Of a DNA stretch of 64,000 nucleotides, positions 8,209 to 18,161 are shown piece after piece. This DNA is from Paracoccaceae bacterium (GTDB lineage: Bacteria; Pseudomonadota; Alphaproteobacteria; Rhodobacterales; Rhodobacteraceae). A model generated the notes under the pieces. The model made no database searches, was not told where the DNA came from, and was given only the letters and a program-made list of their open reading frames with translations. Each line of letters opens with the position of its first letter. Position 1 is the first letter of the stretch. The stretch is taken from positions 372,001 through 436,000 of the forward strand of contig SDAL01000001.1 of NCBI GenBank assembly GCA_004153385.1, in the 5' to 3' direction. Position numbers and translations under genes: made by a program.

Positions 8209-8368
8209 CGGGATATCTTCCCCCCCGTGAATAAAATGAACGGGCTGGCGACGGCTGGCCGAGTGTGTGCTGATTTACGCCAAACGGGCACAAGGCCGCA
8301 AGAGGGGGCGGGCCGGGTTGTCGCGGGGCAGCATCGGGGCTGTAGGGAATTCCGCCTTTAGCATGTGA

Positions 8369-8396
8369 AAAGGCCCCGCACGGGGGCGGGGCCTTT
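8369..8396 (-). terminator. Terminator of acnA
   Basis: An 11-bp GC-rich perfect stem (8369-8379 with 8386-8396) and 6-base loop, followed on the minus strand by TTTTC, 22 bases past the acnA stop. Confidence 0.8.
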
Positions 8397-8417
8397 CGTC
8401 ATCTGTTGCCGTGTCAC

Positions 8418-11168
8418 TTAGGACTGGGCGAGATTGCGCAGCACATAATGCAGAACGCCACCGTTTTTCAGATATTCGATCTCGACGGCGGTATCGATCC
8501 GGGTCTTGAGCTGGATCTCTTTGGTCGAGCCGTCTTTGTAGGTGATCGTGCAAGGCACATCGGACAGCGGCTTGATATCGCCTTCCAGTCCGGTGATGGA
8601 AACTTCTTCCTCGCCGGTCAGCTCAAGCGTTTTGCGCGTGTCGCCATTGGTGAACTCGAACGGGATCACGCCCATACCGATCAGGTTGGAGCGGTGAATA
8701 CGTTCGAAGCTTTCGGCAATCACGCCTTTCACGCCCAGAAGGTTCGTACCTTTGGCCGCCCAGTCACGCGAAGACCCCGCACCGTACTGCTCGCCACCAA
8801 AGATAACCAGCGGCTTACCTTCTTTTTGATAGGCCATGGCACCATCAAAAATCGTGGTTTGCGCGCCATCAGGCCCTTTGGTGAAGCCGCCCTCAACACC
8901 TTCCAGCATCTCGTTCTTGATGCGGATGTTGGCGAAAGTACCGCGCATCATGACTTCGTGGTTGCCGCGACGCGAGCCGTAGCTGTTGAAGTCTTTGACC
9001 GCGACCTGACGCTCGGTCAGGTATTTGCCAGCTGGCGTATCCGCTTTGAACGAACCTGCAGGGCTGATGTGGTCCGTCGTGATCATATCGCCAAGAACAG
9101 CCAGAATGCCTGCGCCTTTGATATCGGAAATCACGCCCGGCTCTGCCTTCATATCTTTGAAGTAGGGCGGGTTCTGGATGTAGGTCGAGCTTGCGGGCCA
9201 ATCATAGGTTTCGCCACCCGACACCTCGACCGCCTGCCATTTTTCATCGCCTTTGAAGACATCGGCATATTTGGACTGGAAGGCCTCGCGGGTGACCACA
9301 CGATCCACCAGATCGGCGATCTCTTTGTCGGTGGGCCAGATATCCTTGAGATACACATCCTTGCCATCAGCCGTTTGCGCCAGCGGATCGGAGGAGATGT
9401 CGATATTCATGTCGCCCGCCAGCGCATAGGCCACAACGAGCGGTGGCGACGCAAGGTAGTTGGCACGAACATCGGGCGAAATCCGCCCTTCGAAGTTGCG
9501 GTTGCCCGACAGAACGGATGTTGCGATCAGGTTGTTTTCGTTGATCGCTTTGGACAGCTCGGGCGCAAGCGGGCCGGAGTTGCCGATACAGGTGGTGCAA
9601 CCGTATCCAACAAGGTTGAAGCCGATCGCATCCAGATCCTCTTGCAGGTTTGCGGCCTCAAGATAGGCAGTCACAACCTGGCTGCCAGGCGCGAGCGACG
9701 TTTTCACCCATGGTTTGCGATCCAGTCCCAGCGCCCGCGCTTTGCGTGCCACCAGACCGGCGGCGATCAGCACATAGGGGTTGGAGGTGTTCGTACATGA
9801 TGTGATCGACGCGATCACAACCGAACCATCACGGATTTCATAATCCTGACCGTCGACCTTGGCGCTTTTCTTCAGATCCACAATCGCATCGGGGGCAGGC
9901 GCTTCTCCCAGCATATCGGCAGATGCCTGGCTTTCGTCCTGACCACGGAATTCCGTCACAACGGAATCGAACGCCTGTGCGGCATTGGACAGTGCGACAT
10001 AATCTTGCGGACGTTTGGGGCCGGAAATCGCGGGCACGATGCTGTTCATATCCAGCTCGAGCGTGGAGGAATAGATCGGGTCGTAATTCGCATCACGCCA
10101 GAAACCGTTTTCCTTCGCATAGGCTTCGACCAGTGCGATCCGGTCTTTCTCACGGCCGGTGGTTTCCAGATAGCGCAGCGTTTCCGCATCGATCGGGAAG
10201 AAGCCACAGGTCGCGCCGTATTCAGGCGCCATATTGGCAATCGTGGCCCGCTGTGCCAGCGGCAGGTTGTCGAGGCCGTCGCCGTAGAATTCGACGAACT
10301 TGCCAACAACGCCGTGTTTGCGAAGCATTTCCACGACTTTCAGCACAAGGTCGGTGCCGGTGGTGCCTTCGACCATCGCGCCTGTCAGCTTGAAGCCGAC
10401 AACTTCGGGGATAAGCATCGAGATCGGCTGACCAAGCATCGCGGCCTCGGCCTCGATACCGCCCACACCCCAACCAAGAACGGCTGCACCGTTCACCATG
10501 GTGGTGTGGCTGTCTGTGCCGACGAGCGTGTCGGGGTAGGCCACTTCATTGCCGTCCTGATCGGTGTCGGTCCAGACGGTTTGGGCCAGATATTCCAGGT
10601 TCACCTGATGGCAGATACCGGTGCCGGGCGGAACAACACGGAAGTTTTCAAATGCGGTTTGACCCCATTTGAGGAATTTGTAACGCTCGATATTGCGCTC
10701 GTATTCGCGGTCCACGTTCATCTGGAACGCACGCGGGTTGCCGAATTCGTCGATCATCACCGAGTGGTCGATGACCAGATCCACCGGCACCAGCGGGTTG
10801 ATCTTTTTCGCATCGCCGCCAAGTGCCTTGATGCCGTCGCGCATGGCTGCCAGATCGACCACAGCGGGAACGCCGGTGAAATCCTGCATCAACACGCGCG
10901 CGGGCCGGTAGGCAATCTCGCGCGGGTTCTTACCGCCGTTCTGGGCCCATTCGCCGAAGGCTTTGATGTCATCGACCGAAACCGAGAAACCATCGTCTTC
11001 AAAGCGCAGCAGGTTTTCCAGCACCACTTTCAACGCAGCGGGCAGTTTCGAGAAGTCACCCAAGCCCGCATCTGTTGCAGCCTGGATCGAGTAATACGAG
11101 AATGATTTTCCGTCTACCGTCAGTTTACGACGGGTCTTGGCAGTGTCCTTGCCGGTCACGATGGTCAT
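8418..11168 (-). CDS. acnA: Aconitate hydratase A
   Basis: Interconverts citrate and isocitrate through cis-aconitate in the TCA cycle. At 916 residues it has the size of AcnA/IRP1-type aconitases. The [4Fe-4S] ligands are visible as Cys458 in SCTNTSNP and Cys524/Cys527 in GCTTCIGNSG. DSHTTMVNG and the swivel-domain GAGSSRDWAAKG are also present. The ATG at 11168 follows GGGAGG. The gene stands alone, ending at the 8369-8396 terminator. Its 540-base upstream region contains two copies of GCGAACACTAT. Confidence 0.97.
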   Translation of the reverse strand: MTIVTGKDTAKTRRKLTVDGKSFSYYSIQAATDAGLGDFSKLPAALKVVLENLLRFEDDGFSVSVDDIKAFGEWAQNGGKNPREIAYRPARVLMQDFTGVPAVVDLAAMRDGIKALGGDAKKINPLVPVDLVIDHSVMIDEFGNPRAFQMNVDREYERNIERYKFLKWGQTAFENFRVVPPGTGICHQVNLEYLAQTVWTDTDQDGNEVAYPDTLVGTDSHTTMVNGAAVLGWGVGGIEAEAAMLGQPISMLIPEVVGFKLTGAMVEGTTGTDLVLKVVEMLRKHGVVGKFVEFYGDGLDNLPLAQRATIANMAPEYGATCGFFPIDAETLRYLETTGREKDRIALVEAYAKENGFWRDANYDPIYSSTLELDMNSIVPAISGPKRPQDYVALSNAAQAFDSVVTEFRGQDESQASADMLGEAPAPDAIVDLKKSAKVDGQDYEIRDGSVVIASITSCTNTSNPYVLIAAGLVARKARALGLDRKPWVKTSLAPGSQVVTAYLEAANLQEDLDAIGFNLVGYGCTTCIGNSGPLAPELSKAINENNLIATSVLSGNRNFEGRISPDVRANYLASPPLVVAYALAGDMNIDISSDPLAQTADGKDVYLKDIWPTDKEIADLVDRVVTREAFQSKYADVFKGDEKWQAVEVSGGETYDWPASSTYIQNPPYFKDMKAEPGVISDIKGAGILAVLGDMITTDHISPAGSFKADTPAGKYLTERQVAVKDFNSYGSRRGNHEVMMRGTFANIRIKNEMLEGVEGGFTKGPDGAQTTIFDGAMAYQKEGKPLVIFGGEQYGAGSSRDWAAKGTNLLGVKGVIAESFERIHRSNLIGMGVIPFEFTNGDTRKTLELTGEEEVSITGLEGDIKPLSDVPCTITYKDGSTKEIQLKTRIDTAVEIEYLKNGGVLHYVLRNLAQS

Positions 11169-11712
11169 GATTTGGCCTCCCTTTAGGTCAATAGGGTGTC
11201 GCTAGGATTTAATTGCCCCATTGCTGGGAAGGGTGCAAGGGGGTCTCAGTATTTTTAGTATACCATTGCACACAAAACAATGGGTTCCTCCCGCATGTGC
11301 GAACACTATCAGGATATTTTGTGCTTTTTGCGCGTTGATGCGCGGGTCGGGGTTGAATTTTGCCACCCATTCCGGGCGGGATTGGCGAACACTATACCAC
11401 GGAATGTAAAAAATTCGCATAGATCGGGCAGGGGATCTGGCCGTTGTGGACGGCGGCATGGGGGGGCGGCGATCTTGGCGCGGACCGCGGCGCTGACGCA
11501 GGGGCAGGATTGCGGCACGTTTTAGCGGCAGATCGCGTGACCCGTTTTGGAATCTGCGCGATGTCGCAAAGGGCGGTGAAAACTGCGGCAGAAAAGTCGC
11601 GCTTTGTGACTGTAATGGCCATCGTTCGACGTGATCCCCGATATCTCGCAAAACCTTGATTGGCAAAGCTCCGGGTGGCGTTTTACAACTCGTACATTGA
11701 TTTCCACAGGAT
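11169..11712. other. Long intergenic region between divergent acnA and the DUF1223 gene
   Basis: About 540 bases without a gene I believe in. Open frames exist on both strands but look like random translation (Arg/Pro-rich, no start signals). The only structure I noticed is a perfect 11-bp direct repeat, GCGAACACTAT, at 11299-11309 and 11385-11395, in the position expected for acnA promoter elements. Confidence 0.5.
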
Positions 11713-12831
11713 ATGGACCGTTCAATGACGACTGCCGGGTATGAATTTCGGGGTGCTGGTTGCTTTCACTTGGCTGCGCCTGCCCGACTGACCGCCGCGG
11801 CAGCCCTATTGCTGTTGATATGTGTCACCGGTGTAGAAAGTTCGGCCCAGACGATGGGCGGGGCGCACGGGGCCGGACAATCCGCGCCAGCCGCCCCTGC
11901 CAACAACCGCGGGATCGAGCGGGTGGGCAGCGGGTATTTCGGACAAGGGGCAACCGCGCCCGCAAACCTGAATGCGGGCCCGGGGCCGAGGGCAGGTGGT
12001 TTTGCCCAAAATACGCCGCCCCAAAATGCACAGTCCCAGAGCTCGCAAGACCAAAGCAGGCAAGGCCCGTCCTCTCAACCCCAATCTGCTCAACCCCAAT
12101 CTGCTCAGTCCCAGTCGTCTGCTCAGTCCCAGACCGCGCCCTCCGAGACGGCCGCCGAAAGCCAGACCCCGCCACAAAAGACCCCCGTTGTGGTGGAGTT
12201 GTTTACCTCGCAGGGCTGCGCGGCATGCCCGCCTGCCGACAAGATATTGGGCCATCTCGCGGAGCGTGACGATGTCATCGCATTGGCATTGCATGTGGAT
12301 TACTGGGACTATCTCGGCTGGGCCGACCAATTCGGGCAGCCTGCGTTCAGTGCGCGGCAAAAAGGCTATGCTCGGGCCGCCAAAGAGCGGATGATTTACA
12401 CGCCACAGTTGATCGTGAACGGACAGCAGCGGCTTTTGGGCGCGGATCGTGGTGCGATAACAACGGCGCTTGCGTCTGCCAAGGCCACGCAATCGCAGGT
12501 GCAAATCTCTATTTCAGGCGGAAACGGGGCATATAAAGTCTCGTTGAAAGCCGATCCGCCCCTATCGCAAGATGCAATGGTCCAGCTGGTGCGCTACATC
12601 CCCAGCGCCCAGATGGAGATCCTGCGTGGCGAGAATGCGGGCCTGACGATGAGCTATTCCAATATCGTGACGGCATGGCATGTCGCCGCCGACTGGGACG
12701 GCCAAACGCCTATGACACTGGATATGGCGGTCGAGGGCGACGATCCGGCTGTCGTGATCGTGCAAACCGCGCAAGCGGGGCGCTCCGCGTCCCTGCCGGG
12801 GGCCATCGTCGGGGCGGGGCGGTTGCAGTAA
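11713..12831 (+). CDS. DUF1223 thioredoxin-like secreted protein with a Ser/Gln-rich insert
   Basis: A 372-residue protein. Residues about 23-46 form a signal-like hydrophobic segment ending SSAQ. Residues about 48-155 are low-complexity, rich in Ala, Gln, Ser and Pro, including SQPQSAQPQSAQSQ encoded by tandem 15-bp repeats. From residue 158 the DUF1223 domain begins: VVVELFTSQGCAACPPAD with a thioredoxin-type CXXC at Cys169/Cys172, LHVDYWDYLGW, and YTPQLIVNG. The family is thioredoxin-fold and probably a periplasmic redox protein, but no activity is proven. Most relatives lack the long insert. ATG at 11713 or 11725; the choice is uncertain. Confidence 0.8.
   Translation: MDRSMTTAGYEFRGAGCFHLAAPARLTAAAALLLLICVTGVESSAQTMGGAHGAGQSAPAAPANNRGIERVGSGYFGQGATAPANLNAGPGPRAGGFAQNTPPQNAQSQSSQDQSRQGPSSQPQSAQPQSAQSQSSAQSQTAPSETAAESQTPPQKTPVVVELFTSQGCAACPPADKILGHLAERDDVIALALHVDYWDYLGWADQFGQPAFSARQKGYARAAKERMIYTPQLIVNGQQRLLGADRGAITTALASAKATQSQVQISISGGNGAYKVSLKADPPLSQDAMVQLVRYIPSAQMEILRGENAGLTMSYSNIVTAWHVAADWDGQTPMTLDMAVEGDDPAVVIVQTAQAGRSASLPGAIVGAGRLQ
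12074..12133 (+). repeat. Tandem 15-bp repeats coding a Ser/Gln-rich linker
   Basis: Two exact copies of CTCAACCCCAATCTG (12074-12088, 12089-12103) are followed by diverged copies built on CTCAGTCCCAG. They keep the frame and encode repeated SAQPQ/SAQSQ units between the signal segment and the DUF1223 domain. Confidence 0.75.
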
Positions 12832-12881
12832 GGATTGGCGCACCGGACGTTTCCGCCAGCCCCGTCAGGCGGTGCGACACA

Positions 12882-13754
12882 TTAGCTTTTGCGCCAGCGC
12901 CGGTGTATCCACAGCCATTGATCCATATTCTTGCGCACCTGCGCCTCAAGCGAGTCGTTTGAGATCTGCGTCATCTCCTCGGCGGTGGTGTGCGGGATCG
13001 GGGCCTCGACCTCGATACGGAAGCTCAGCCCGTCGGGTTCGCGGATCGAATAGATCGGCATCATATCCACATCCAGCTTCAGCGCCAGTTCCGCCGACGA
13101 CAGCGGCGAGGGGGCGGGCTGGCCGAAAAATTGCAGCACCGCGCCTTTTCGGAAATACTGATCGGCAGCAAGGCCGATCATGCCACCCGATTTCAGATGC
13201 CGTATCATGCTGGACATGCCGCGCCGGTCGCGGGCGAAAAGCGGCTCGCTGATGCGGTGGATCACTTCCAGATAATGTTCGTTAAACAGGCTGTTGTTCA
13301 TTGGCCGGTAAAGCGCGCCGATCGGGTACCCTTGCGCCACCAGCGCGCCGCGCATTACATCGTAATTGCCGAAATGCCCGGTGACCAGCACACAGGGCCG
13401 CCCGGTGTCGCGCAAATGCGCAAGATGGGCCGCGCCCGGACCTTCGGGCACCACGTCGCGGATGCGGGCCAGAAACTCCTCGCCGGAATACATCTCGGCC
13501 AGACAGCGGCCGATATTGTCGGGAACCTCGCGCACAAGGCGGTTGACCTCTGGCTCTGACAGATCGGGACAGGCCAATGCCAGATTGGCGCGAATACGGC
13601 GCGAATAGCCCAGCACCGGCGCAAGCCGTGTGAGCAACCGCCCGCCGGCCGGTATCCTGCGGTCATAGGGGAGGCGCATCAATCTGCGCATCACCAGCGA
13701 AAAGGCGGCATTCGACAAATGGTCGGTAAAGCTCGGCTTGTCTCTTCTTGACAT
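12882..13754 (-). CDS. Lysophospholipid / lipid A-type acyltransferase (HtrB/LpxL family)
   Basis: A 290-residue inner-membrane-associated acyltransferase of the LpxL/LpxM (HtrB/MsbB) family, which adds secondary acyl chains to lipid A precursors. The catalytic HX4D-type motif appears as GHFGNYD near residue 125, followed by the family blocks YRPMNN, RRGMSSMIRHLKSGGMIGLAADQ and a C-terminal QWLWIHRRWR. It lies 21 bases after the DMT exporter on the same strand and is probably cotranscribed. Which acyl transfer it performs cannot be read from sequence. Confidence 0.85.
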   Translation of the reverse strand: MSRRDKPSFTDHLSNAAFSLVMRRLMRLPYDRRIPAGGRLLTRLAPVLGYSRRIRANLALACPDLSEPEVNRLVREVPDNIGRCLAEMYSGEEFLARIRDVVPEGPGAAHLAHLRDTGRPCVLVTGHFGNYDVMRGALVAQGYPIGALYRPMNNSLFNEHYLEVIHRISEPLFARDRRGMSSMIRHLKSGGMIGLAADQYFRKGAVLQFFGQPAPSPLSSAELALKLDVDMMPIYSIREPDGLSFRIEVEAPIPHTTAEEMTQISNDSLEAQVRKNMDQWLWIHRRWRKS

Positions 13755-13775
13755 ACTACTTCGGGTCCTTCGGCG

Positions 13776-14618
13776 TCAGGCGGGCTTTGTTGGTGTGCGC
13801 ATGCGCTCGCGCGACCACACATAAAGTCCAGCCCCCACGATCACAAGCGCGCCCGACATGGTCCATGCGTCGGGATATTGCCCGAAGAACAAAATGCCCC
13901 AGAGCGTGGCCCATATCAGCCCCGTATAGCCCATGGGCGCAAGGGCAGAGGCCTCGCCCAATGAATATCCCTTGATGATAAAGGCCTGACCCAGCGCGCC
14001 CGACAGGCCCAAACCTGCCATCAGCCACAGGTCGGCCGGGTTTATCGCAGTCCAGAAAAACGGCACGATCAGGCTGGATCCGAACAGCCCCACAAGCGCC
14101 GACCACACAAGCGAGGTGCCGAAGTTGTCACGTGTCAGCTTGCGTGTGAGCAGCATACCTGCGGCAAATGTGACGGCTGTTCCAAGCGCCAGAAGCGAGG
14201 CAGGGTGGAAAACACCCGGTCCCGGTCTGATGATGATCATCGCGCCGATAAAGGCGAAAATGATCCCGCCGACGCGGCGCACCCCCAGACGCTCACCCAG
14301 AAAAACCGCCGCGCCAAGGGTAACCAGAACGGGGTTCAGATCCGCCAGCGCGGTTGCTTCTGCCAGCCCGATATAGCCGATCGCCACAAAAAACAGCAAC
14401 ACCGTACACAGTTGCGCCGCACCGCGCACGATTTGCAAGCGCGGCTGTCTGCTGGGCAGGATGCGGCGCAGGCGGGGTGCAAAGACCATCAGCAAAATAG
14501 CTGTGTTGAACACATACCGGATCCAGACGATCTGCACCGGTGCATAGGTTTGCGACAGAAGTTTGGCCACCGCGTCCATCAGGGTGAAACAGGCAAAGGC
14601 TGCCAGCACGCACAGCAT
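13776..14618 (-). CDS. DMT (EamA) family transporter
   Basis: A drug/metabolite superfamily exporter with two EamA repeats and about ten membrane segments. The core begins at LCVLAAFACFTLMDAVAKLL and ends in a basic tail SRERMRTPTKPA. With ATG 14618 the protein is 280 residues, the usual family size. An in-frame GTG at 14762 overlaps the tkt stop as GTGA and would add 48 mostly Ala/Pro residues, but a terminator-like hairpin (14712-14736) lies in that stretch, so I prefer the shorter form. The substrate is unknown. Confidence 0.75.
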   Translation of the reverse strand: MLCVLAAFACFTLMDAVAKLLSQTYAPVQIVWIRYVFNTAILLMVFAPRLRRILPSRQPRLQIVRGAAQLCTVLLFFVAIGYIGLAEATALADLNPVLVTLGAAVFLGERLGVRRVGGIIFAFIGAMIIIRPGPGVFHPASLLALGTAVTFAAGMLLTRKLTRDNFGTSLVWSALVGLFGSSLIVPFFWTAINPADLWLMAGLGLSGALGQAFIIKGYSLGEASALAPMGYTGLIWATLWGILFFGQYPDAWTMSGALVIVGAGLYVWSRERMRTPTKPA

Positions 14619-14711
14619 CCCCAATCCATTGCGCGCCGCGGGCGCCGCTATGGTTTGCGCGCCGCCGGCGTGGGGCGGCACTGCGGCGGGCAGGGCCGGG
14701 GCGTCAACGCA

Positions 14712-14736
14712 AGAGGGGGCCAAACTGGCCCCCTCT
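14712..14736 (-). terminator. Hairpin terminator downstream of tkt
   Basis: An 11-bp perfect GC-rich stem (14712-14722 with 14726-14736) and 3-base loop lie 23 bases after the tkt stop. Only a short T stretch follows on the minus strand, so termination may be partial and let transcription continue into the exporter gene. Confidence 0.6.
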
Positions 14737-14758
14737 GATGGCGTATGGTCATGCCTGC

Positions 14759-16777
14759 TCACAGCAGGGATTTGACCTTTTCGGCAATCGCCTCGGGAGT
14801 GATGCCGAAGCGTGCATAAAGTTCCGGCGCAGGGGCGGAGGCGCCAAAGCCCTCCATGCCCACAAAGCCTGCTTTTTGTTCGCGGCCACGCTCGCCCAGC
14901 AGGTATTTGTCCCACGGCTGGCGGATTGCAGCCTCGACGGCCACACGCACGGCCCCCGCTGGCAGGATCTTGCGGCGATAGCTTTCGTCCTGCTCGTCAA
15001 ACAGCTCCATGCAGGGCACAGACACCACACGCGTGCCGATGGCTTGTGCTTGCAACAGATCACGCGCACGCATCGCGATTTCTACCTCGGAACCGGTGGC
15101 CATCAGGATGGCTTGGCGTTTGCCTTCGGCTTCCTGAATGACATAGGCCCCGCGCGAAACTTCGTTGCGCGTTGTGTGTTTGGTGCGCAACGTCGGCAGA
15201 CCCTGACGCGACAACGCCAGCACCGACGGTGTCGATTTGGTGGTAAGCGCGATTTCCCATGCCTCTGCCGTCTCGATCACATCGGCCGGACGGAAGGTAT
15301 AGGTGTTGGGGGTCGCGCGGCAGATTGCCAGATGCTCCACCGGCTGGTGGGTCGGACCATCCTCGCCAAGCCCGATCGAGTCATGCGTCATCACGTAGAT
15401 CGCAGGCACTTTCATCAACGCCGACAACCGCATCGCGCCGCGCGCATAATCGGTGAAGCAGAAGAAGGTGCCGCCGTAGGGGCGCACACCACCGTGCAGC
15501 CACAGACCGTTCATCGCCGCAGCCATTCCGTGCTCGCGGATGCCGTAGTGGACATAGCGGCCTTTACGGTCTTCGGGGGTGAACACGCCCAGATCAGCCG
15601 ATTTGGTCAGGTTCGATCCGGTCAGATCAGCCGAGCCGCCGATGGTTTCGGGAACTGCCGGATTGACCGCACCCAACACCATTTCAGATGCTTTGCGGCT
15701 GGCCACTTTCGGGGCCGCCTCGGATTGTTCTTTTTTGAATTTACGGATCGCGGCGGAGAGCTTCTTGGACACCTCGCCATCCATGATCCGTGTGAATTCG
15801 GCCTTGCGGTTGTCCGACAGGGTGGAGAAACGCTCTTCCCACTCGGCGCGGGCGTCAGCCCCCCGCGTGCCGATGGCTTCCCATGCAGATTTCACGTCCT
15901 GCGGGATTTCGAATGCGCCATACTCCCAGCCATAAATCGCTTTGGTGGCCGAGATTTCCTCGTCGCCCAAGGGCGAACCATGCGCGGAATAGGTGTCTTG
16001 TTTGGTGGGGGCGCCAAAGCCGATCAGTGTTTTACAATCAATAAACACCGGCATGGTCGATTTTTGCGCCTCGGTCAGGGCGCGGTCGATATCTTCGGGG
16101 TCGTGGCCGTCGCAGGCCAGAACCTTCCAGCCGGCGGCTGCAAAACGGGCCTGCTGGTTGGTGATGCACGCTTTGTCCACACGTCCGTCGATCGTGATGT
16201 TGTTATTGTCCCACATCACGACGAGGTTTTTCAGCTTTTGCATGCCGGCAAGGCCGATGGCCTCGTGGCTGATACCTTCCATCAGGCAGCCGTCACCGGC
16301 AATCACATAGGTTTTGTGATCGACGATCTTTTTGGAAAAGCGTGCGCGCAGGGATTCCTCGGCAATCGCAAAACCGACAGATGTGGCGATCCCCTGACCC
16401 AGCGGGCCGGTCGTGGTTTCGACGGCATCCAGCAGGAAGTTTTCGGGGTGGCCTGCAGTCAATGCTCCCGTCTGGCGGAAGTTTTTGATCTGATCGAGGG
16501 TTACCTGCTTGTCGCCGCACAGATAGAGCAGCGCATAAACCAGCATGGACCCGTGCCCTGCGGACAAAATGAACCGGTCGCGGTCAAACCATTTTGGCGC
16601 GGATGCGTCAAATTTAAGGTGCTTCTGAAACAACACTGTCGCCACATCGGCCATGCCCATCGGCATACCGGGGTGGCCGGAATTCGCTTTTTGCACAGCA
16701 TCCATCGCCAAAGCGCGGATCGCCGAGGCGAGTTTCCAATGATCTGGGTGTTTTTCGCGAAGCGTGGCGATGTCCAT
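14759..16777 (-). CDS. tkt: Transketolase
   Basis: Thiamine-diphosphate enzyme transferring two-carbon ketol units in the pentose phosphate pathway. The 672-residue protein shows the TPP-binding [13 protein letters not shown]...NNNITIDG motif in the first third, SGHPGMPMG at the N-terminus, and the pyrimidine-domain [18 protein letters not shown]. The start is at ATG 16777 ([14 protein letters not shown]), with GAGGAT seven bases before it; a TTG/ATG 21 bases upstream is less likely. Divergent from the coiled-coil/zapA operon, with about 300 bases between. Confidence 0.96.
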   Translation of the reverse strand: MDIATLREKHPDHWKLASAIRALAMDAVQKANSGHPGMPMGMADVATVLFQKHLKFDASAPKWFDRDRFILSAGHGSMLVYALLYLCGDKQVTLDQIKNFRQTGALTAGHPENFLLDAVETTTGPLGQGIATSVGFAIAEESLRARFSKKIVDHKTYVIAGDGCLMEGISHEAIGLAGMQKLKNLVVMWDNNNITIDGRVDKACITNQQARFAAAGWKVLACDGHDPEDIDRALTEAQKSTMPVFIDCKTLIGFGAPTKQDTYSAHGSPLGDEEISATKAIYGWEYGAFEIPQDVKSAWEAIGTRGADARAEWEERFSTLSDNRKAEFTRIMDGEVSKKLSAAIRKFKKEQSEAAPKVASRKASEMVLGAVNPAVPETIGGSADLTGSNLTKSADLGVFTPEDRKGRYVHYGIREHGMAAAMNGLWLHGGVRPYGGTFFCFTDYARGAMRLSALMKVPAIYVMTHDSIGLGEDGPTHQPVEHLAICRATPNTYTFRPADVIETAEAWEIALTTKSTPSVLALSRQGLPTLRTKHTTRNEVSRGAYVIQEAEGKRQAILMATGSEVEIAMRARDLLQAQAIGTRVVSVPCMELFDEQDESYRRKILPAGAVRVAVEAAIRQPWDKYLLGERGREQKAGFVGMEGFGASAPAPELYARFGITPEAIAEKVKSLL

Positions 16778-17077
16778 GGGCGGGATCCTCACAAGCAACT
16801 GGTGGCGTTAACGTGCGCCTCTGATATCAGGGATCAACTGGATATCAAGCCAAAGTGGCCATTTGCAGGCGAAATTCACCGAAATGGGCCAATTCCCGCA
16901 GGTTCTGGCCAAAGGACTGTGAAACCCCTGATCAAACTGATTAAACTGTGTTTTGCAAAGCCTCGGCACGATTCGGCGTGGCGGGGGTGTCAGAATGCGC
17001 CTGTGGTCTGGTTCTGTCGCTGCGGGGTATGATCGCGCGATGGAAACAATGCCGCATGGCAGGACGGAGACGAATAG

Positions 17078-17791
17078 ATGAACGACGCGCCAAGCGATTT
17101 TACCGAATACGAGCGCAGGCTTGCCTTTGCCCTGACCCGCACAGCCAAGGGTATGGAAACCCTTGTGGAATCGCGAAATGCAGCCCGGACAGAGATCAAG
17201 ACGCTACAGGCCGAAGTGGACCGCCTGACACAGGAGGCCGCCCGGACGGCGCAGCCCGCCACAGAGCCGGTGCAGACCGAAGAGGCCGCCACAGATCCGG
17301 CCACCGGTGCAATCGAGGCGGAGGCTGTGCGCGCCGCGCTTGACGAGGCGAAGGAAAAGATCCGCACGCTGGAGGCAGATCTGGCGCGTGCCACGAGCGA
17401 TTGCGAGGCTTATGAAGCCGATCTTATGCGGCTGAACGCGGAACATGAAACCGCACTTGATACGCGCGAGAAACGTCTGGGCCAGCGGGCGGTTGCGCTG
17501 ACGCAGGCCCAAGCCGAGATAGAGCGGCTGCAAGGGGCGATCGCGCAGCTGACGGCGGCCAACCGGTCCCTGATTGACGCGACCGGTGCGCCCGCCTCCC
17601 ATCAGATCAACGAGGCGCTATTGGCCGAGCTGGAGGCGCTGCGCGCGGCACGCAGCGCCGAGACGGTTGCGATCGACGAGATCCTGAGCGGGATCGAGCC
17701 GCTTCTGAGTGCCCATGAAGCCCAGGCGCAAGAGGCGCAGGCCCATGACGGCACCACGGACACACACACCGAGGAGAGCAAACATGGCTGA
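17078..17791 (+). CDS. Coiled-coil protein upstream of zapA
   Basis: A 237-residue acidic protein that is largely alpha-helical with heptad character: TRTAKGMETLVESRN near the start, then long Glu/Ala/Leu-rich stretches and RLGQRAVALTQAQAEIERL. The central part (about residues 65-90) is a low-complexity Ala/Thr/Glu linker. I recognise no named family, but a coiled-coil protein in this place is usual in Rhodobacterales. It overlaps zapA by 8 bases (ATGGCTGA), implying coupled translation, and so may act with ZapA in cell division. This role is inferred from position only. Confidence 0.7.
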   Translation: MNDAPSDFTEYERRLAFALTRTAKGMETLVESRNAARTEIKTLQAEVDRLTQEAARTAQPATEPVQTEEAATDPATGAIEAEAVRAALDEAKEKIRTLEADLARATSDCEAYEADLMRLNAEHETALDTREKRLGQRAVALTQAQAEIERLQGAIAQLTAANRSLIDATGAPASHQINEALLAELEALRAARSAETVAIDEILSGIEPLLSAHEAQAQEAQAHDGTTDTHTEESKHG

Positions 17792-18161
17792 GGTGACAGT
17801 CACCATCGGCGGACGCGGCTTCGAAGTTGCCTGCCAGGATGGCGAGGAAAAATACCTCCACAGTGCGGCGGCAATGCTCGACCGCGAGGCGGGCGTTCTG
17901 GTGGAGCAAATCGGCCGGATCCCGGAAGGCAAAATGCTGTTGATGGCAGGGTTGATGCTGGCAGACCGCACCGCGGCAGGCGAGGATCGTGTTCAGCGGC
18001 TGCAAACAGAACTGGCGGCGTTGAAGGTGGAGCTGGCTGATGTGCGCGCCAACCCGCCACGGGTCGAGGTGCCGGTGGTGCCGCCGCACCTGTTCGAGGC
18101 CTTGGCGGAAATGTCGGCCCAGGCAGAGGCTTTGGCCGACAATGTGGAGGATGCGATCTGA
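17784..18161 (+). CDS. zapA: Cell division protein ZapA
   Basis: A 125-residue ZapA homologue. ZapA binds FtsZ and cross-links protofilaments at the Z ring. The N-terminal head starts MAEVTVTIGGRGFEVACQDGEE and contains YLHSAAAMLDRE; the C-terminal half is a coiled coil (AALKVELADVRA) that dimerises. GAGGAG at 17771-17776 supports ATG 17784. It overlaps the upstream coiled-coil gene by 8 bases and the downstream mliC-like gene by 1 base (TGATG), so the three form one operon. Confidence 0.9.
   Translation: MAEVTVTIGGRGFEVACQDGEEKYLHSAAAMLDREAGVLVEQIGRIPEGKMLLMAGLMLADRTAAGEDRVQRLQTELAALKVELADVRANPPRVEVPVVPPHLFEALAEMSAQAEALADNVEDAI

Noticed and set aside
8406-9800. 464-codon plus-strand frame across acnA
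   Set aside because: It is antisense to the conserved acnA coding sequence; long antisense frames are expected in GC-rich DNA and the translation looks random.
11202-11666. 154-codon minus-strand frame upstream of acnA
   Set aside because: Random-looking Arg/Pro-rich translation, no start signal, and it would fill the acnA promoter region.
14738-17032. 764-codon plus-strand frame across tkt
   Set aside because: Antisense to transketolase, whose motifs are unmistakable on the other strand; no family features in the frame.
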